A DNA stretch of 64,000 nucleotides from a bacterium BMS3Bbin13 (GTDB lineage: Bacteria; Pseudomonadota; Gammaproteobacteria; 21-64-14), in assembly GCA_002897735.1 (NCBI GenBank), contig BDTW01000056.1, forward strand, positions 28,156 through 92,155, given 5' to 3'. A program made the translations under genes and the position numbers. Below the pieces are notes generated by a model, which ran no database searches, had not been told where the DNA came from, and worked only from the letters and a program-made list of their open reading frames with translations. Shown in pieces: positions 1 through 10,900 of this stretch; the stretch's first letter is position 1, and each line of letters opens with the position of its first letter.

Positions 1-2324
1 TCTACGTCCCGGGCGGAAGCGAGTTCTTCCGGCGCAACGGCCTGCTCTACCTCAGCGAAGACCAGCTCTGGGCGCTGTCCAACCGGCTCTCCAAGGCCCA
101 ACCCCTGATTTCGCAACTGTCGCGGAATCCGACGCTGCCGGGCCTGCTGTCGCTGCTGGGACGGGGGTTGGAGCGCGCGGGCCGCCCGGGTCCGCAGCTC
201 TCGGACCTCGGGACGATCTTCGCCCAACTGCGCAAGGCGATGCGCGCCCAGGAACAGGGGCGATTCTACCAGATCCCCTGGGGCGGATTGATGCGCGGCA
301 CGTCCGACGGCGAAGAGGCACGCCGCACCTACGTGATCGTCCAGCCGCGTTTCGACTACGGCCGGCTCCAGCCGGCCCTGGAGGCGCTGCAGACCATTCG
401 GGCGGCCACGCGCGCGTTGCACCTCGATGCCGAGCACGGCGTCCGGGTACGCCTGACCGGCTCCGCCGCCCTGGACAACGAACAGCTCAAGACCGTCTCC
501 CAGGGCACCGGGATCGCCACCGGGCTCTCCGTGGTACTGGTGCTGATGCTGCTGGTGTTCGCGCTGCGCTCGGCGCGCATGGTCGCCGCGGCGCTGCTTA
601 CCCTGTTCATGGGCCTCGTCTGGACCGCGGCGTTCGCATTGTTCACGACCGGACCCCTGAACCTGATGTCGATGGCGTTCGCCGTGCTGTTCGTGGGATT
701 GGGCGTGGATTTCGGAATCCAGTTCAGCATGCGTTACCGCGAGGAATACGACGCCGGCGCATCCCACAACGAGGCGCTGCAACTGACCGGTTGGGGCATC
801 GGCGGCGCATTGTGCCTCGCCGCGGTCTCGGCATCGATCAGTTTCTACTCCTTCGTCCCCACCGAATACGCGGGGATCGTGGACCTGGGGATCATCGCCG
901 GGACGAGCATGTTCATCGCGCTGCTGGCAAACCTCACCGTACTCCCGGCCCTGCTCACACTCATGCCGGTCGCCCGCCGTCCCGGCGGTCCGCAGCGACG
1001 TACCCTGTCCCTGCGGCGGCTCCCGGTGCAGCGTCACGCGCGCACCATCGTCGTGGGCGGGATCCTGCTCGCGGCGGCCTGCCTGCCGCTGGTCCTGCAG
1101 GCGCGATTCGACTTCAACCCGTTGCACCTCCAGAACCCGCACGGGGAGGCGGTGGCCACCTTCGAGTACCTGCTCAAGCACAGCAAAACCTCGCCTTATA
1201 CCATCGACATCATCGAGCCCGACCTCGAGCACGCCGAACGCGTCGCGGCAAAACTCGATAAGCTCGACGTCGTCTCCCACGCACTGACGCTGGCGAGCTA
1301 CGTCCCGGACGACCAGGCGAAGAAGCTCTCCATCATCCGGGACATGTCGCTGCTGCTGCCGCCCTTCGCCCTGCTCCCGGCCAAGGTCCCGTCGCCGGAC
1401 GCCACGGCGATCCGCCGCGCCCTGGAGAAGTTCGAGCGCAAACTGGAGTCGTTTCACGCGGGCACCGCCGACCGCGGCCTGGCGCGTGAGGCGGAGGCGC
1501 TCGCGCGGACCATCCGGGGCTATCTGGTCCGGTTCGCCTCCAGCCCGGACACCCTGGTGACGCTCCAGCGACGGGTGATCTCGGGACTGCTCGACCAGGT
1601 CCGCGATCTCGGCATCGCGCTCGGCGCCGCACCCGTGACCCTCAAGGATCTGCCGCACTCACTGCGGGATCGTTATCTGGCCGCCGACGGCACGGCGCGG
1701 GTCGAGGTGTTCTCCACCTTGGATCTCAGCGACAATCGCAATATGCGCCGCTTCGTGGGCGCGGTGCGCACGATCGCCCCGGACGCCGCGGGGGCGCCGG
1801 TGATGCTCGTGGAAGGGGGCAACGCCGTGGTCCAGGCCTTTCGCAAGGCGACCTCCATCTCCCTGCTGACGATCACCGCCCTGCTGCTGCTGGCCCTGCG
1901 CAGCGTCCGCGACACGCTCACCGCGCTGGCCCCGCTGGGCCTCGCGGCGCTGTTGACGGTGGCGCTCATGCGCCTGGCCGGGATCTCGTTCAACTTGGCG
2001 AACATCATCGTGCTGCCGCTGTTGATCGGCCTCGGCGTCGCCTTCGGCATCTATCTGGTGACCCGCTGGCGCAGCGGGATCCCCGTCGCCGACCTGTTGC
2101 AGACCAGCACTCCGGAGGCGGTCCTGTTCAGCGCACTGACCACGATGAGTTCCTTCGGCAGCCTGGCGGTGGCGAGCGACCCCGGGATGTCGGTGCTGGG
2201 CCGGACGCTGTCCATCTCGCTGGCCGCGGTACTGCTCTGCATCCTGATCCTGCTCCCGGCCATCCTGGCCCTGCGCGCCACACCCACACCGGGTGCGGGC
2301 ACCGGCCGGGGGAAGGCGCGGTGA
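1..2324 (+). CDS. hpnN: RND/MMPL-family transporter, hopanoid-associated HpnN-like (5' end outside window)
   Basis: Frame is open from base 3 (YVPGGSEFFRRNGLLYLSEDQLW...). Two RND-type TM blocks; the segment FDFNPLHLQNPHGEAVATFEYLLKHS is typical of HpnN-like proteins. Confidence 0.75.
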   Translation, partial: YVPGGSEFFRRNGLLYLSEDQLWALSNRLSKAQPLISQLSRNPTLPGLLSLLGRGLERAGRPGPQLSDLGTIFAQLRKAMRAQEQGRFYQIPWGGLMRGTSDGEEARRTYVIVQPRFDYGRLQPALEALQTIRAATRALHLDAEHGVRVRLTGSAALDNEQLKTVSQGTGIATGLSVVLVLMLLVFALRSARMVAAALLTLFMGLVWTAAFALFTTGPLNLMSMAFAVLFVGLGVDFGIQFSMRYREEYDAGASHNEALQLTGWGIGGALCLAAVSASISFYSFVPTEYAGIVDLGIIAGTSMFIALLANLTVLPALLTLMPVARRPGGPQRRTLSLRRLPVQRHARTIVVGGILLAAACLPLVLQARFDFNPLHLQNPHGEAVATFEYLLKHSKTSPYTIDIIEPDLEHAERVAAKLDKLDVVSHALTLASYVPDDQAKKLSIIRDMSLLLPPFALLPAKVPSPDATAIRRALEKFERKLESFHAGTADRGLAREAEALARTIRGYLVRFASSPDTLVTLQRRVISGLLDQVRDLGIALGAAPVTLKDLPHSLRDRYLAADGTARVEVFSTLDLSDNRNMRRFVGAVRTIAPDAAGAPVMLVEGGNAVVQAFRKATSISLLTITALLLLALRSVRDTLTALAPLGLAALLTVALMRLAGISFNLANIIVLPLLIGLGVAFGIYLVTRWRSGIPVADLLQTSTPEAVLFSALTTMSSFGSLAVASDPGMSVLGRTLSISLAAVLLCILILLPAILALRATPTPGAGTGRGKAR

Positions 2325-3358
2325 ATACACCCCCGGAGCGGCCGACGCGCGGCGTCGCCCGGCTGTCGCCCGGCCTGCGCGCGGCGATCATCCTCTCCGG
2401 AATCGCGGGTCTGGGCCTGGCCCTGGCGCTGATCGTGCACGGCGGTCTGCGGGACATCCTGCGGATCCTGGACCTGGCGGGTTGGGCGCTGCTCTGGGTG
2501 ATCCCCGTTCACATCGTTCCCCTGGCCCTCGACGCCGCCGGCTGGCGCACGCTGTTGCGGGGCGAGCGCGGCACCGGCTCGGTATTTCTCACCTGGGTCG
2601 CTTCGGTGCGCGATTCCGTCAACACCCTGCTGCCGGTGGCCCGCATCGGCGGCGAGGTGCTCGGCGTGCGCCTGTTGATGACCCGCGGCGTCCCGGGCGC
2701 ACGGGCCGGCGCGAGCGTGATCGTCGAAATCACGGTCACCCTCGCGATGCAATTTCTGTTCACCCTGGCCGGTCTGCTGATCCTCCTCTACTACCTGCGC
2801 GACAACACCGCGGCGCACATGCTCATCATCGGCCTGCTCGCAACATTGCCCCTGCTGATCATCTTCTTTCTGCTTCAACACCGCTGGGGGCTGTTCCAAC
2901 TCCTGGAGCGCATCCTGCAGGCCGTGACCGGACGCGAGGTCCTGGCACTGATCGGCGATCCGGCGCACCTGGACGGGGCCATCCAGCACCTGTACCGGGA
3001 CCGCGCACGCATCGCTTGGTGCGCGTGGTGGCAGCTCGCCGGCCTCATGGCCGGCGCCGCCGAGTTGTGGTTCACACTCTACCTGCTCGGCCATCCGCCG
3101 AGCGTGCTGGAGGCGATCCTGCTCGAGAGCCTCGTGCAGGCGGTACAGAGCGCCTCGTTCATCGTGCCGGCCGGACTCGGCATACAGGAAGGCGCCTTCG
3201 TGTTGTTCGGGGCGGCCACCGGCCTGTCCACCGACATGGCGCTGGCGCTGTCCCTGACCCGACGCCTGCGCCAGGTCGGCTTCGGCGTGCCCGTGCTCCT
3301 GTCCTGGCAATGGATGGAAGGCGACCGCCTGCGACGCGGCCTGCGCACGGAGGGATAG
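2321..3358 (+). CDS. hpnL: Polytopic membrane protein, HpnL/lysylphosphatidylglycerol synthase TM-domain-like
   Basis: Overlaps the hpnN stop (ATGA-type coupling). Multi-TM protein with FIVPAGLGIQEGAFVLFGAATGLS motif typical of the LPG-synthase TM/HpnL family. Confidence 0.65.
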   Translation: MNTPPERPTRGVARLSPGLRAAIILSGIAGLGLALALIVHGGLRDILRILDLAGWALLWVIPVHIVPLALDAAGWRTLLRGERGTGSVFLTWVASVRDSVNTLLPVARIGGEVLGVRLLMTRGVPGARAGASVIVEITVTLAMQFLFTLAGLLILLYYLRDNTAAHMLIIGLLATLPLLIIFFLLQHRWGLFQLLERILQAVTGREVLALIGDPAHLDGAIQHLYRDRARIAWCAWWQLAGLMAGAAELWFTLYLLGHPPSVLEAILLESLVQAVQSASFIVPAGLGIQEGAFVLFGAATGLSTDMALALSLTRRLRQVGFGVPVLLSWQWMEGDRLRRGLRTEG

Positions 3359-3638
3359 GCCGGCGCGGGTGGTACGCGCCGGGGCGATGGACCGTGTGCG
3401 CGCCGTCGCAGTAGAATACCGAAAAATGCATGCGACCCAAGGGGCGGGGCTGGTGGAAGGCACGTTGCGCATCGGTTCCCAAGGGCGCCGCGACCCGGCC
3501 CGCCGCTTCTTCGTCGAGCGGTAAGGCGATATTGCGCCACGCCGCCCTCGCCGACGCCCGGCGCCGAGGGCGCACCACCGGTCGAGCCGCGGGCCGGCTC
3601 CGACGACTCGGGTGGCGCCCTTGCGGGAGAGGTCGACC

Positions 3639-4961
3639 ATGCGTGAACCCCCGGCCCGGACGACCCGCCGCAATCGCATCGTCGTGCTTCTCATCCTGCT
3701 CGCGGCGGCGCTCGCGGCCCTGAAGATCGACCATCGGGTTTGGCCCATGGAACTCTTCGCCCAGGCCGTCGCGGAACATTTCCAGCGGCCGAATATCGCT
3801 TGGAAGACCGCGTCCCCGGCCGCCGAGGGAATGAGCGCGCGGGCGCTCGACGCAATGCGGCGGGAACTCGCACGACACGGGACCAGCGCCCTGCTCGTCG
3901 TGCGCGGCGGACGACTGGTCTACGAGTGGTACCCGCTGCGCATCGGACCGAACCAGAGACACTACACTGCGGCGCTCGCCAAAGCGGTGATCGGCAGCAT
4001 GGCGCTGCTCGCGGCCCTCACCGAGGGACGGCTGCGTTTGGACGATCCCGCCTGGAAGTACATTCCACGATGGAAAAATGACCCGGTCCGTTCCCGAATC
4101 CGTATCCGGGATCTCGCATTCCACACCTCCGGCCTGGCGGATGTGGACTTCTTCAAGGGTCAAGACGACGAACTGCACGGATGGCGGGCCGTCTACTACC
4201 GGCATCCCGCCGAGCGCTTCCGGCTGACCATCGATCGCGTCCCCATCCTGTTCACACCGGGCACCCGCTATCGATACAGCGGGATCGGTTACTACGCACT
4301 CGCCTACGCGGTGACCGAGAGCCTGCGCGGCGGACCCGACCCCGATATCCGGTCCCTGTTGCGCGACCGGGTGATGCGCCCGCTGGGGATCCCGCAGCGG
4401 GACTGGCAGATCAGCTACGAAACGTCCTATCCCGTCGACGGGATGACCCTGTATGCGATGGGGAGCGGGGCATCCCTCACCGCGCGCGCCGAGGCCCGGA
4501 TCGGGGAACTGCTGCTCGACCACGGACGCTGGAACGGCCGGACCATCCTCAGTCCGTATTGGGTGGCACAGCTCCTGCGCGGCACCGGCGTTCCGGCCGA
4601 TATGCCGGGCCCGGATCACGAGCCGCATCCGATACCGAGCGGGGGTTGGTGGCTCAACACCGACGGTGCCTGGCCGTCACTCCCCCGCGATGCCATCGCG
4701 GGGGAAGGTGCGGGCCACCAGACCCTGCTCGTGGTCCCGAGCCTGGACCTGGTCGTGGTACGCCAGGGACGATCCCTCGCCGGGCACGACCTTGGACCCG
4801 CACGCTACCGGGAAGCCGAAGACCGTTGGATCTTCCGACCCGTGATGGCGGCGATCACCGGCTCGAGCGCGCAGTCGACCGGACCCGTAACCGCGCCGCA
4901 CAGCCGACGGGCGCCCCCCCGGGGACTCAGCCGCGATGGCCGAACAGGCCGCGTTCCTTGA
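3639..4961 (+). CDS. Serine hydrolase / class C beta-lactamase-like protein with possible nucleophile loss
   Basis: N-terminal TM segment, beta-lactamase-like body (LVVRGGRLVYEWYPLRIG, LAFHTSGLADVD, YRYSGIGYYALAYA). ATG at 3639 preceded by a GGGAGAGG-like RBS. The expected SxxK position reads ALAK. Confidence 0.7.
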   Translation: MREPPARTTRRNRIVVLLILLAAALAALKIDHRVWPMELFAQAVAEHFQRPNIAWKTASPAAEGMSARALDAMRRELARHGTSALLVVRGGRLVYEWYPLRIGPNQRHYTAALAKAVIGSMALLAALTEGRLRLDDPAWKYIPRWKNDPVRSRIRIRDLAFHTSGLADVDFFKGQDDELHGWRAVYYRHPAERFRLTIDRVPILFTPGTRYRYSGIGYYALAYAVTESLRGGPDPDIRSLLRDRVMRPLGIPQRDWQISYETSYPVDGMTLYAMGSGASLTARAEARIGELLLDHGRWNGRTILSPYWVAQLLRGTGVPADMPGPDHEPHPIPSGGWWLNTDGAWPSLPRDAIAGEGAGHQTLLVVPSLDLVVVRQGRSLAGHDLGPARYREAEDRWIFRPVMAAITGSSAQSTGPVTAPHSRRAPPRGLSRDGRTGRVP

Positions 4962-6381
4962 CCAGTGCCGCCACCGGCTCCGGGACGATCCGCTCCCAGG
5001 CCGGATCACCGTCGTGGATGAACTCCAGCACCTCGCGCCCGGAGATGGACAGGCAATCGGGATCCACCCCCTCGAGCCCCTCGATGAAGCCGTTTTCGAG
5101 CAGATAGGCATACAGGTGCCGCAGGTGCGGGGCGACCTGCAAGGTCTCGGCGGTGACCGGGTCGCCCGACCCCGGATCGAGAAGCGGATAGACGTAAATC
5201 TTGAGATCGTTCTTGAACAGCCGCCCGAACGACTCCAGGATCCCGCCCTGAAGGTCCGCATAGTACTTCTCGTCGAACACCGCCTTGAGCGAGGCGGCAC
5301 GCATCGCGATCCCGACCATCTTATGGGTGTAACGGAACAGATACGCCGCCAAGCGATGGTACTCGCCGTAGTTGGAGATCAGCACCGTGCGGCCGAGCGT
5401 GCCGATCGTATCCACGCGCTCCAGGAAGTCGCGCGGATCGATCCCCTTGCCGTCGCCGTTGGTCAGGCTGTTGAGCGTCATCTCCAGCAAGACCACGACC
5501 GACTCCCCCTGGACCTGCGGCTCGCGCAGGAAGCGATCATGGGCCGCCTGCAGCATATCCATGTCCGCCTTGGTCACCGGATGAAACTTTCCGCGCTCCA
5601 CCAGAACCGCCTTCTTGTACAAGGCGTCCGCCGGCTGGACCACCCGCCCGTCGGCGGTGAACATGGCGGCATTGGTGAGCCCGCCCCGCACCAATCGCAA
5701 GGCCATGAGCCGGTTGTCGACGGCCTCGAACGCCGGACCTTGAAATTCCACCGTGTCCACTTCCACGCGCGCGGCCGTGACATCCTCCACCAACGAGTCC
5801 AGCAACGCCGCCGGCGCCTCATGGGTATACAGCGCCCCGTAGATCAGGTTGACCCCGATAATCCCGAGCGCCTCCTGCTGCTGCACATTCTCTTTGTCCC
5901 ACAGACGCACGTGGAGCACGATCTGCGAGGGGGATTCCTGCACGCGCCTCTGGAACCGCACCCCGAGCCAGCCGTGGCCGTCCTGGTGGTGCTTATAGCT
6001 GTGCGCGGCCACGGTATCGGCAAAGGCGAAGAAGCGCGTCTGATCCCCGCGCCGGGCGTTCAGGCGCTCGACCAACAGACCGTACTCGTGGTCGAGCATC
6101 GTCTCCAGCCGTTCACGGCTGACATAGCGCTGCGCCGACCCGTAGATCGAGTCGCTGAACACCATGTCGTAGGCCGACATGGCCTTGGCAAGCGTCCCGG
6201 CGGCCCCGCCGACCCGGAAAAACCAGCGTGCCGTCTCCTGCCCGGCACCGATCTCCGCAACGGTCCCGTAGCTCTCCGGATCGAGATTGATCCGCAACGC
6301 CTTGTGCGCCGTCCCGGAGACGTTCGCAGGCGAACCGCCCGAAGGCGCATTTGGAGGGGGTTCGGGCACGGATGGATGCAT
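4927..6381 (-). CDS. Conserved protein of unknown function (about 480 aa)
   Basis: Long ORF on minus strand with coherent protein-like composition (LDPESYGTVAEIGAGQETARWFFRVGGAAGTLAKAMSAYDMVFSD...). No catalytic motif recognised. Confidence 0.7.
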   Translation of the reverse strand: MHPSVPEPPPNAPSGGSPANVSGTAHKALRINLDPESYGTVAEIGAGQETARWFFRVGGAAGTLAKAMSAYDMVFSDSIYGSAQRYVSRERLETMLDHEYGLLVERLNARRGDQTRFFAFADTVAAHSYKHHQDGHGWLGVRFQRRVQESPSQIVLHVRLWDKENVQQQEALGIIGVNLIYGALYTHEAPAALLDSLVEDVTAARVEVDTVEFQGPAFEAVDNRLMALRLVRGGLTNAAMFTADGRVVQPADALYKKAVLVERGKFHPVTKADMDMLQAAHDRFLREPQVQGESVVVLLEMTLNSLTNGDGKGIDPRDFLERVDTIGTLGRTVLISNYGEYHRLAAYLFRYTHKMVGIAMRAASLKAVFDEKYYADLQGGILESFGRLFKNDLKIYVYPLLDPGSGDPVTAETLQVAPHLRHLYAYLLENGFIEGLEGVDPDCLSISGREVLEFIHDGDPAWERIVPEPVAALVKERGLFGHRG

Positions 6382-6618
6382 GGGCACGCTCACTTGTCGG
6401 GATCCTCCCGCTCGATCGGCACGAGCGAGCAAAACCTTAACCCGGATTATTCACAAAAGCCCTAAAAACACCGAATCAGCGGGGAATGCAAAAAGGGACG
6501 TCCGAGTCGCCATTTCGCCTTGCGTCCGGCGCCGTTGCGCACTTCCTCGTCGGGGGCCCTCCGCAACGGCCGGGCGGCACATCGGATGCGCCCGCCCATC
6601 GCCTTCGCGACTCCTCCA

Positions 6619-7932
6619 CTACGACGATGCGCCCGCGCTCCGCCGTCCTTCATGGCTCGTGGCGTCCGAAGTCGCGCCCAACACGAAATCAAGTCGCCGA
6701 CAACACTCATCCAGGGTCTCCAGAATATCCGGGATGTCCCGGCCCCCCAAACTAACGACGCCGTAGCGATAACTCTCGCCGTCCTGCATTTCTTCGGACA
6801 GATTCTCTCCGACCGTCGCCAGAATCTCGATTCTCGCATCCGGGTACCTCTCGAGCACGCCGGCCACGTCTTCCGGCGACGGGACCCGAAGCACCTTCCG
6901 ATCCTCGAATGTCCGCAACACGCAACTCGCCGCCATCCGGTGGCGGCCGCCGCCCCGCCGAACGGACGGCTTCCTGCCGAGGGCGAGATCGATCAACGCC
7001 TCGTAGCTGTTCCAGCCGTCGACCTTCTCGTACAAATCCGAGAATTGGGACGCCATACGCGGGTTGATCTCTATAATATGGACACGATCCCGCCGATCGT
7101 CATACATAAATTCTATGTTGAAAACACCGTTGTCGAAGCCGATGCCGTGCATCACCTTCTCCGCGATATCCTTCATCCGACCCTGCACGGATTCCGGAAG
7201 ACCGGAAGGGTAGTCGAACCGCCGGAATGCGAACGTCCCGGGGAACATGACGGAGTCGACTATGCCGAATATGCAAACCTCCCCGTTGAAGGCATACCCC
7301 TCGACCGTCGCCTGGACGCCGCCAAGCAGTTCTTCCGCGATCACGCGCCCGTCTCCGAAACGCAGCCCCGTATATCGCTCGAAAGGCACCCGCATCGGAT
7401 CGAAGAATCGCTCCGGCAAGGTCGCACGGCGGAGCCGTTCCGGCAGTTGCTCCGGAGCATCGACCCGGTACGCGCCGACCGAGAAGAAAGACTTGATCGG
7501 CTTGATGAACAATGGAAAGTCCATGCCCGTCGGACCGTCGCCCGTGAGCGACTCAAACGCCGGCACCGCACTCGGGACGACGGCGCGCTGCGCCGATCTG
7601 CAATGATACTTGTGCTGACACAGCAGGTTGGCTCCGGGGGAAACCCCCGCCAAACCGAGTTTCTCCGCCGCGATGGCGGCCAACGTGCTCCCGGGATAGT
7701 CGTCCGTGCTCACGACCGCCTCGACCCCCCGCGTTCCGAACCGATCGGTGATCCTTCCGATCTCTTCCTCGACGTCCGCGACCGGCATCGAGACCGGCTC
7801 CGGGGCGACCATGCGCTCCAACTCGATGCTGGCATAATCGTGAAACAGGATCCGATGTCGCCGGTCGATCCCCAGAATGGAAATTTCCCGATGATCGCGA
7901 TGAGAGGGACAAAGCCAAAGGATAGTGCTCAC
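6619..7932 (-). CDS. ATP-grasp domain protein (carboxylate-amine ligase-like)
   Basis: ATP-grasp-like features: PLFIKPIKSFFSVGAYRV, VIAEELLGGVQATVEGYAFNGEV, GVFNIEFMYDDRRDRVHIIEINPRMASQFSDLYEKV. Starts 36 bp downstream of the fusion gene on the same strand. Confidence 0.8.
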   Translation of the reverse strand: MSTILWLCPSHRDHREISILGIDRRHRILFHDYASIELERMVAPEPVSMPVADVEEEIGRITDRFGTRGVEAVVSTDDYPGSTLAAIAAEKLGLAGVSPGANLLCQHKYHCRSAQRAVVPSAVPAFESLTGDGPTGMDFPLFIKPIKSFFSVGAYRVDAPEQLPERLRRATLPERFFDPMRVPFERYTGLRFGDGRVIAEELLGGVQATVEGYAFNGEVCIFGIVDSVMFPGTFAFRRFDYPSGLPESVQGRMKDIAEKVMHGIGFDNGVFNIEFMYDDRRDRVHIIEINPRMASQFSDLYEKVDGWNSYEALIDLALGRKPSVRRGGGRHRMAASCVLRTFEDRKVLRVPSPEDVAGVLERYPDARIEILATVGENLSEEMQDGESYRYGVVSLGGRDIPDILETLDECCRRLDFVLGATSDATSHEGRRSAGASS

Positions 7933-7967
7933 GTTACCTCCGTCGGTTCTTCATGTGTGCGCCGCAT

Positions 7968-10900
7968 CTACTTGCACGGCAGAAAACGCACCGTCTTCCC
8001 CATGCTCCCAAGAACCCGGCGCAGCGCCGCCACCGCCGCATCGATATCCTCTTCCGAATTGAATCGCGAGAGCGAGAAGCGAACGGCACAGTGGGCATCC
8101 TCCGCCCGCACGCCCATCGCCAGAAGCACGTGGGTCGGCTCGGGAGAGCCGGATTTGCAAGCCGATCCGGAGGACGCCGCCACACCCGCTTGATCGAGCG
8201 CCACGACCAGCGACTCACCCCGTAGTCCGGGCAGGATCAGATTCAACGTGTTCGGCAGGCGCCTCTGCGGATCGCCGTTGAGCACCGCCCCGCTCACCAG
8301 ATTTCGGATTCCCGCCTCAAGCCGGTCCCGGAGGGAGCGCACGCGATCGAACCGCCGGAGTCCGGCCATGGCGAGCCCGGCGGCCTTACCGAGCCCGACG
8401 ATCCCGGTTACGTTCTGCGTCCCGCCCCGCAAGCCCCCCTCCTGCCCGCCGCCGTGGACCAACGGGGACAAGCGGACTCCCTTTCGCACGTAGAGCGCGC
8501 CGGCCCCCTTCGGACCGTGAAACTTGTGCGCTGCGAGACTGAGCAGATCCACCCCGAGTTCCGCGACGTCGACCGGAATCTTCCCGACCGCCTGAACCGC
8601 ATCCGTATGAAACAGGACCCCCCTCCCGTGGGCCACCCGGCAACACTCCCGAACCGGCTGGATCGTTCCCGTTTCATTGTTCGCCAACATGATCGATACC
8701 AGAACGGTGTCGTCCCGTATCGCCCCGCGAAGACACTCCGGATCGACCCGTCCGCCCCCGTCGACCGGCAGGTAGGTGATCGAATAGCCGAGTGTCTCCA
8801 GGAAGGCGCAGGTCGCAAGCACCGACGGGTGTTCCACACGCGTAGTGACGAGGTGTTTCCGGCGGCGGGCGTCGGAGAATGCAACGCCTTTGATGGCCAG
8901 ATTGTTCGCCTCCGAGCCGCCGCTCGTGAAAATCAGCCGCCGCGGTCGTGAGTTGATGAGGGCCGCCACCCGACGACGTGCCCCCTCGATCGCACCGTGC
9001 GCGTCCCAACCCGCATGATGGATGCTCGACGGGTTCCCGAACTCCTCCGCCAAGTAGGGAAGCATGGCCTTCCGCACCATTGGATCGACGGGCGTGGTCG
9101 CATTGTTGTCCAGATATACAAGACGCCGCGCCCGCTCCGATGCGGCCGGGACCGGCCGTGCACGGCGCTCGTCTTCCCCCGTGGGGGCGTCCATACCGGA
9201 TCGTCTTGCGGGGCCGCCTCCGTCGGCGATCCTGACCACATCGCAAAGAAGGGCCTTGAACACGGGGAAGCCGGAGATCTCATCGTAGTTGCCGATGTCG
9301 GTAAGTTCATTGACGTTCCATTCCCGCCATGCCCGCGGACCGACGGCCGCCCCCCCGCCCATATTGCACTCGACGGCCCCCTCGACGATTCCATCGGAGA
9401 CGCGCGCCCTGAAAGGGACCGCGCCCCTGGCGGTCCGCACCTCCACCAAGTCTCCGGACCGGATACCCCGGGTCTGCGCGTCCCGGACGTTGACGTGCAC
9501 CGTCGGCTCCGGATTCTCCCGAAGCAGGCCGGCGATACCATGGTGCTGCGAGCGGAAGTCCGTGTCCGGACGGGCCCCGGAATTGAAAATCAGCGGGAAG
9601 GTCTTTGCAAGTTCGGGCGCCGCCAACGGGCCTTCCGTGGGTTCCGTGTATTTCGGCAGCGGTTCGTAGCCGTATTCCTCGAGAAGTGAAGACCGGATCT
9701 CGAATTTCCCGCTCGGCGTGTCGAACCCCGGCTTCCCGTCCGGGCGCAGCCCGCCTTTTTCCCATTTCCTGTATTCCGTCATCGGAGACGAAATCTGCAC
9801 CGTCCCCCCGGCCTTTCGCACCTCGTCCGGCGTGAACCCGGACCCTTCCAGCACGAAGCGCAGCAACGCCTCCTCCGTCTGCGGATAGAGATCCCCATAT
9901 CCGAGCCGGCCGGCGAGCTGCGCCATGATCAGATAGTCGTTGCGTGCCTCTCCCACCGGCTCGACCAATTGCTCCCGCAAGCGGAATACCGGGCCGTAGG
10001 CCACATAGGAATTGATCTCGAACATCGTTGTCGCCGGAAGCACGATGTCCGCGAACGCGGCATCCGCGGTCCGCTGCCGGTCGATGCACACCACGAAATC
10101 CAGCTTATCCAGCACCCGGCGCAAAATCCCGGGCTGCGGCCACGAAGTCAAAAGGGACGCCCCGTGTATGATCAACGCCCGTATGGGGTAGGGGTTGCCC
10201 TCCAACACGGCGTCTACGAGCGCCGTGGCATGCGACTCGCCGCGGTAATGACTGTAGAGCGGGAACCGCTCCCTGCCCGCGGCCCGGCTCGGGTCCGGGT
10301 TTTCCTGATTGCAGGAGCGGTTGATCGGGAAATGCGAGCCGCGCATGGCGAGTCCGATTCCGCCCGGTACGTCCAGATTCCCCGAAAGCGAAAAAAGCGT
10401 AAGCACCGCACGAATCGCCTGGACGCCGCTGTTCGAGTACTCGAGCCCCGTGTACATGACCGGACAAGCGCCCCTCGCCGTACAAATGCGCCGCGCGAGG
10501 CCGCGAATCGTTTCCGCCGGAACACCGGTAATCTGCTGCGCGATATCCGGGGAGAAATGCTGCACGTAGCGCGCCAATTCCTCGAACCCCACGCACCAGT
10601 TTTCTATGAAACCCTCGTCGAGAAGATCCTCCTCGATCATCACCTCGATCATTGAAAGCGCCAGCGCACCGTCGGTCCCCGGCCGTATCGGCACCCACTC
10701 CGCATTGCAGCGCACCGCGGTTTCCGATCGTCTCGGATCGATGACGATGATATCCGCACCACGCTGCGCGGCGGCCTCGAGGCGCCTCATGTCCATCGGA
10801 GGAGAATCCGTCGCCGGGTTGGCTCCCCAGACCACGAGCAGTTCCGCGTTCTCCATGTCGGAGTACATGTTCACGAGCATTCTGCCCAGCGTGACGTGCG

